DNA of 8,453 nucleotides from Aquificaceae bacterium. Its GTDB lineage: Bacteria > Aquificota > Aquificia > Aquificales > Aquificaceae. The translations under genes were made by a program, and so were the position numbers. The DNA is taken from NCBI GenBank assembly GCA_026982025.1, contig JALSHX010000266.1:1-8453 (forward strand). Reading direction: 5' to 3'. This document shows, one piece after another, positions 5,942-8,453 of this stretch; positions within the stretch are counted from its first letter, which is position 1; every line of letters begins with the position of its first letter. A model generated the notes under the pieces. It did not search any database. It was not told the origin of the DNA and saw nothing but the letters and a program-made list of their open reading frames with translations.

Positions 5942-6325
5942 TCATTTGAAGATCTTTTCCATCTTTTCCTTAAGAACCTCAGGCGTAAAGGGCTTAACTA
6001 TGTAGTTGTTTACACCCGCCTTGAGAGCCTCCATGACATTTTCCTTCTTTGCCTCCGCGGTGACCATGAGCACGGGAAGAGACTTCAGGTTTTCGTCCGC
6101 CCTTATCTCCTTCACAAGCTGAAGCCCGTCCATCTCCGGCATGTTCCAATCCGTTATCACAAAGTCAAACTTCTCCTTCTGGAGACGGGCAAGAGCCTGC
6201 TTGCCGTTTTCCGCCTCCTCAATGTTTGAATAACCCAGCTGGTTGAGAATAGTCCTGATTATCCTTCTCATTGTGCTCATATCGTCAACTACGAGAATCT
6301 TAATGTCAGACGGCGGCATGGGCAT
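5942..6325 (-). CDS. cheY: CheY, chemotaxis response regulator
   Basis: A 127-residue single receiver domain with no output domain. All catalytic residues are present: the acidic pair Asp14-Asp15 (E. coli 12-13), phosphoacceptor Asp59 within [11 protein letters not shown] (E. coli Asp57), Thr89 in VTAEAKK (E. coli Thr87), Tyr108 (E. coli Tyr106) and Lys111 in KPF (E. coli Lys109). Trp60 next to the phosphoacceptor matches E. coli Trp58. Phosphorylated by CheA, it binds the FliM N-terminal peptide and is dephosphorylated by CheZ; both partners are encoded immediately upstream. ATG start at 6323-6325 with GGAGG seven bases away (GAGGAGGAT pattern on the minus strand). The gene lies 20 bases after cheZ and about 27 before the receptor gene. 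The sequence is a close to textbook motor-type CheY. Confidence 0.94.
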   Translation of the reverse strand: MPMPPSDIKILVVDDMSTMRRIIRTILNQLGYSNIEEAENGKQALARLQKEKFDFVITDWNMPEMDGLQLVKEIRADENLKSLPVLMVTAEAKKENVMEALKAGVNNYIVKPFTPEVLKEKMEKIFK

Positions 6326-6345
6326 GCTTTATCCTCCTCATTTTT

Positions 6346-6903
6346 TCACAGTCCGAACTCCTCCAGCAAAGCATCAACATCCTCCTGAGAAACCCTGTCC
6401 TTGGAAAGGATCTCGCTTACCTTACCCTTCAACCCAGAAATTTCCTCCTTCTTCAGGTCCTTTTCCCTTGCTACCTGTGAAACTATTACATTTAAAAGTG
6501 CGTTTTTAATGTTCTCAAGTAGTTCAAGGACGAGTTTCAATTGCTGACCTGCAAGGTCGTGAAAGGAGAGATGAGAGTAGAGCTCAAGAATCTTCTTTAT
6601 ATTCTCCTCATTCTTACTGTTAACCGATTCAAGCCTTGACTTGATCTGATTAACCGGATTCAGTGACAGAAGAAAGTTTATATCTTTTTTTATCTCCTCG
6701 GAGTTTTTATTAATTTCCTCAAGAAGGCTCATTATCTTGTGGGATTCCTTCTCCAGGTAAGCCATTACATCCTCAATGTTTCTGGTTGTTTCCGGTATGA
6801 GCTGGGAGCTTTCAGAAACGGGTTTTTTTATTCCCTCAATGACACTCTCAAGACTTTTAACATTCTCTATAAGCTCCTTTATTATCGCCTCAAGGTCTTT
6901 CAT
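6346..6903 (-). CDS. cheZ: CheZ, CheY-P phosphatase
   Basis: A 185-residue, almost wholly helical protein that removes phosphate from CheY. The active-site helix reads SFHDLAGQQLKLVLELL (about 113-129), with Asp116 and Gln120 in the DxxGQ pattern (E. coli Asp143 and Gln147). A flexible charged stretch (KEKDLKKEEISGLKGKV) leads to the C-terminal CheY-tethering peptide SQEDVDALLEEFGL, the counterpart of the E. coli CheZ tail. Most of the remaining length is coiled-coil-like (about residues 20-110) with little family identity, as is usual for remote CheZ proteins. Start: ATG at 6901-6903 is preferred, with GGCGGT seven bases upstream and a 14-base overlap with fliM. An in-frame ATG at 6931-6933 (and TTG before it) would add ten or eleven residues encoded within fliM. 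Second gene of the operon. Confidence 0.85.
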   Translation of the reverse strand: MKDLEAIIKELIENVKSLESVIEGIKKPVSESSQLIPETTRNIEDVMAYLEKESHKIMSLLEEINKNSEEIKKDINFLLSLNPVNQIKSRLESVNSKNEENIKKILELYSHLSFHDLAGQQLKLVLELLENIKNALLNVIVSQVAREKDLKKEEISGLKGKVSEILSKDRVSQEDVDALLEEFGL

Positions 6904-7870
6904 TCCAATTACCGCCGTTGGAAGTTTCAACATCAATTACCTTTACGGCTTTCCTACCTCCGGATTCTCCCAAAATTCCCTTAAACATTGAAACTCCTTC
7001 AGCCTTCAGGAACACCGATTCTGGCGCTGTTTTACTTATCGGAACGAGATCTCCTTCTTTTAGCTCAAGCACATCTTTTACGGACATTGAAAGCGATGGA
7101 AGAACAGCGTCAATCTTAACGGGAGTGTCAAGGAGAACAGCCATCATCTGCCTCCTGTCAGCCCCGCTCTCGGACTCCGCAGTCCTGAGCACATCCCTTA
7201 TGGGTTCAATGGTTTTCATAGGTATGGCGAGGTAAATGTTGTTTTTGAGCCCCTCTATGTCAACTTCAAGGGTTGCAATTATCACGATCTCGTTGGCACT
7301 CACCGTAATCAATCTCCTCGGATTTTCCTCAAGCCCTACAAATTCCACCTCTCCCCTTCCCACGAGCTCCTTCCACGAGTCGTTCAGATGCCTCAGGAGT
7401 ATTTCAACTATGTTGTTAATTACCTTTAGCTCTACCTTGGTAAAGTTCCTGCCCTCAATTTTGTACGGCTGTGCGGGTCCTCCGAAGATGATGCTGATTA
7501 TTATGTAGATAAGCTTCGTGTCTATAACAAGGTACATCCTGCCTCCGAGACCCTCAAGATTCACAACAGCAATGGCAGAAGGAACAGGAATTTTAAGAAC
7601 AAAGTCCGATATCTTCTCGGTCTTTATGTCGGAGAGGGATATGGCGTCAAGGTTAAATATCATTCCCCTCAGCTCCGTTGTTGCCGTTGAAACCCACCTG
7701 TTGATGACCTGCTCAAGCTTTATCAGCCTCGTGGGGGAAATCCTCTCAAGCTTTGAGACATCAAAGATTTCATACTCAACCTCTTCCTTTTCCTCCTCAC
7801 CCTCCTCCTTCCCGAGGCTCTGTAGGAGCATGTCAATCTCGTCCTGCGAGAGGAATTCCTCACCTGCCAT
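6890..7870 (-). CDS. fliM: FliM, flagellar motor switch protein
   Basis: A 326-residue switch component of the C-ring that binds CheY-P and FliG. The N-terminus LSQDEIDMLLQSL (7-19) is the CheY-P docking peptide, followed by an acidic linker (about 20-33, Glu-rich). The middle CheC-like domain (about 40-230) contains FDVSKLERISPTRLIKLEQV, then IIFGGPAQPYKIEGRNFTKV (128-147), and the C-terminal SpoA domain (about 243-305) has LLDTPVKIDAVLPSLSMSV and LKEGDLVPISK. The GGXG loop known to contact FliG reads GGPA here, so its last glycine is replaced by alanine. ATG start at 7868-7870; a TTG before it is possible but unnecessary. No ribosome site precedes it, and an extended -10 box ends nine bases upstream, so the transcript may be leaderless. 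First gene of the operon; its stop overlaps the cheZ start. Confidence 0.94.
   Translation of the reverse strand: MAGEEFLSQDEIDMLLQSLGKEEGEEEKEEVEYEIFDVSKLERISPTRLIKLEQVINRWVSTATTELRGMIFNLDAISLSDIKTEKISDFVLKIPVPSAIAVVNLEGLGGRMYLVIDTKLIYIIISIIFGGPAQPYKIEGRNFTKVELKVINNIVEILLRHLNDSWKELVGRGEVEFVGLEENPRRLITVSANEIVIIATLEVDIEGLKNNIYLAIPMKTIEPIRDVLRTAESESGADRRQMMAVLLDTPVKIDAVLPSLSMSVKDVLELKEGDLVPISKTAPESVFLKAEGVSMFKGILGESGGRKAVKVIDVETSNGGNWNERP
7036..7062 (-). promoter_or_regulatory. Possible internal sigma-28 promoter within fliM
   Basis: On the minus strand TAAA (complement of 7059-7062), a 15-base spacer and TCCGATAA (complement of 7036-7043) match the FliA consensus TAAA-N15-GCCGATAA except for one base. 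It sits in the 3' part of fliM, about 130 bases before cheZ, and would transcribe cheZ, cheY, the receptor, the J-domain gene and the PilZ gene. Codons for E-L-K-E-G-D-L-V-P-I-S-K run through it, so coding constraint could explain it. Confidence 0.3.
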
Positions 7871-7877
7871 CAAAATT

Positions 7878-7903
7878 TAAATATAGCAAAGATTAGCCGA
7901 TAA
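7878..7903 (+). promoter_or_regulatory. Sigma-28 (FliA) promoter for the globin sensor gene
   Basis: GCCGATAA at 7896-7903 is an exact match to the FliA -10 consensus. The -35 part is TAAA at 7878-7881, 14 bases upstream (the usual spacing to this element is 15). Transcription would start about 7910 and give a leader of some 33 bases with a strong ribosome site. The -35 half overlaps the -10 box of fliM on the other strand. FliA promoters drive late flagellar and chemotaxis genes. Confidence 0.65.
7880..7885 (-). promoter_or_regulatory. Extended -10 box of the fliM operon
   Basis: TATATT preceded by TGC on the minus strand, an extended -10 (TGn) element. It ends exactly nine bases before the fliM ATG, and no Shine-Dalgarno sequence follows. 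No good -35 box was seen, which is common for extended -10 promoters. Confidence 0.45.
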
Positions 7904-7942
7904 ATCATATACCCATGAAAAACCCTCAAGAAGGAGGTAACA

Positions 7943-8453
7943 ATGAGCTCCTACGGTATTAATGAGCAAAACCTGATATTAAGAAAAGAATTCATGAATA
8001 TAACTGCCGAGGATGTAGAAGTTTTGCGAAATTTATATCCTTGGGCAAAAAAATACGGTCAAAAGATAATTAAAGAATTTTATGACGTACAATTTTCTTT
8101 TAAACAGACTTACGAATTTTTCAAAAGAGTAGCTGAGAATAAGGGCATATCTATTGAAACATTAAGAAGTCATGTTGAGCAAACTCAATTACAGTATTTC
8201 TTAGACATATTTGAGGAAGCTAAAAGAGGTGGAACTTTTGGAGTAGATTATTTTGGTCGTCGTTTAAAAATTGGATCCGTTCACAATGTTTTAAACCTCC
8301 CAATGAAATGGTATATAGGAAGCTACTCAATTTATTTGAACTTAATTTTAAAGTATCTATCTAAAGAGTTCACCTTTAATCCATGGATGAGAAGCAAAGC
8401 AATAGTCGCAATCACAAAGGTCTTTATTTATGACATTCAAAGCGTTTTTGATG
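7943..8453 (+). CDS. Globin-coupled sensor, N-terminal heme domain (runs off the right edge)
   Basis: The first 170 codons of a protein whose N-terminal domain is a sensor globin (protoglobin family). The F-helix signature is VHNVLNLPMKWYIGSY (113-128), with His114 as proximal heme ligand; the pattern H-x-x-L-x-L-P-x-x-W-Y-I-G is diagnostic. Tyr47 in EFYDV is likely the B10 distal tyrosine that stabilises bound oxygen. The domain ends near ITKVFIYDIQSVFD, also typical. The output domain is outside the window: in this family usually a chemoreceptor (HemAT-like) or a diguanylate cyclase. A chemoreceptor is favoured because of the sigma-28 promoter, but not shown. ATG at 7943-7945 with AAGGAGG five bases upstream. 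About 31% GC (145 of the 473 bases from 7981), against roughly 45-50% in neighbouring genes, with many TTA, CAA, TAT and AGA codons. This suggests acquisition from a low-GC donor. Confidence 0.87.
   Translation, partial: MSSYGINEQNLILRKEFMNITAEDVEVLRNLYPWAKKYGQKIIKEFYDVQFSFKQTYEFFKRVAENKGISIETLRSHVEQTQLQYFLDIFEEAKRGGTFGVDYFGRRLKIGSVHNVLNLPMKWYIGSYSIYLNLILKYLSKEFTFNPWMRSKAIVAITKVFIYDIQSVFD

Noticed and set aside
5556..6005. A long plus-strand open frame (149 codons, Ser-rich) opposite the receptor and cheY genes.
   Set aside because: It is antisense to well-supported genes, is Ser-rich as expected from the reverse of Glu/Arg-rich coding sequence, and matches no family.
7518..7880. A plus-strand open frame (120 codons) opposite the fliM 5' half.
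   Set aside because: Same reason: a low-complexity Ser-rich shadow of fliM, with no ribosome site.
7915..7962. A 15-codon upstream ORF that starts just past the predicted sigma-28 transcription start and overlaps the globin sensor start.
   Set aside because: It has no ribosome site of its own, and the sequence is explained by the leader and strong Shine-Dalgarno of the sensor gene. No leader-peptide pattern such as a codon run is seen.

Overview
The window looks like a chromosomal segment of a thermophilic, flagellated Gram-negative bacterium, most likely of the Aquificota. The evidence is an lpxA gene (lipid A, so an outer membrane), a flagellar switch and chemotaxis operon with cheZ, Lys/Glu-rich proteins, Arg codons dominated by AGG/AGA, tightly packed and often overlapping genes, and the TrmFO type of FAD tRNA methyltransferase. 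The phylum is inferred from overall feel, not from a database match. No RNA gene, CRISPR array, transposase or rho-independent terminator was seen, and no stretch over 300 bases lacks a gene.

Layout. (1) Positions 1-1053, minus strand: an SPFH/prohibitin-like membrane protein, then a 33-residue single-span membrane ORF, then the first 22 codons of trmFO running off the left edge. (2) A 40-base divergent promoter region (1054-1093) with a 7-bp inverted repeat around overlapping -10 boxes. (3) Positions 1094-3910, plus strand: a tight operon of a CinA C-terminal/PncC-type amidase that lacks the usual N-terminal MoCF domain, lpxA and glmU. GlmU makes UDP-GlcNAc and LpxA consumes it, so the last two genes form a lipid A entry module. 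(4) Positions 3901-7870, minus strand, transcribed in the order fliM, cheZ, cheY, soluble methyl-accepting receptor, J-domain protein, PilZ protein: a motor-switch and chemotaxis operon whose last gene overlaps the end of glmU by 10 bases tail to tail. (5) A 72-base divergent region (7871-7942) with an extended -10 promoter for fliM and, facing the other way, a close match to a sigma-28 (FliA) promoter. (6) From 7943 to the right edge, plus strand: the heme domain of a globin-coupled sensor, about 31% GC by hand count and so much more AT-rich than its neighbours.

How the genes work together. CheY-P binds the N-terminal peptide of FliM to change flagellar rotation, and CheZ dephosphorylates it. 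The FliM N-terminus and CheZ C-terminus here carry nearly the same CheY-docking peptide. The soluble receptor should feed a CheA/CheW pair encoded elsewhere. The PilZ protein may bring c-di-GMP input to the motor, and the J-domain gene is translationally joined to it. The globin sensor probably adds oxygen sensing to the same system, since it appears to be under flagellar sigma factor control.

The most interesting points are the sigma-28 promoter driving a seemingly acquired oxygen sensor, the J-domain/PilZ pair at the end of a motor operon, two genes (pncC-like and fliM) that look leaderless with identical spacing, the MoCF-less CinA protein, and the tiny membrane protein next to the SPFH gene.
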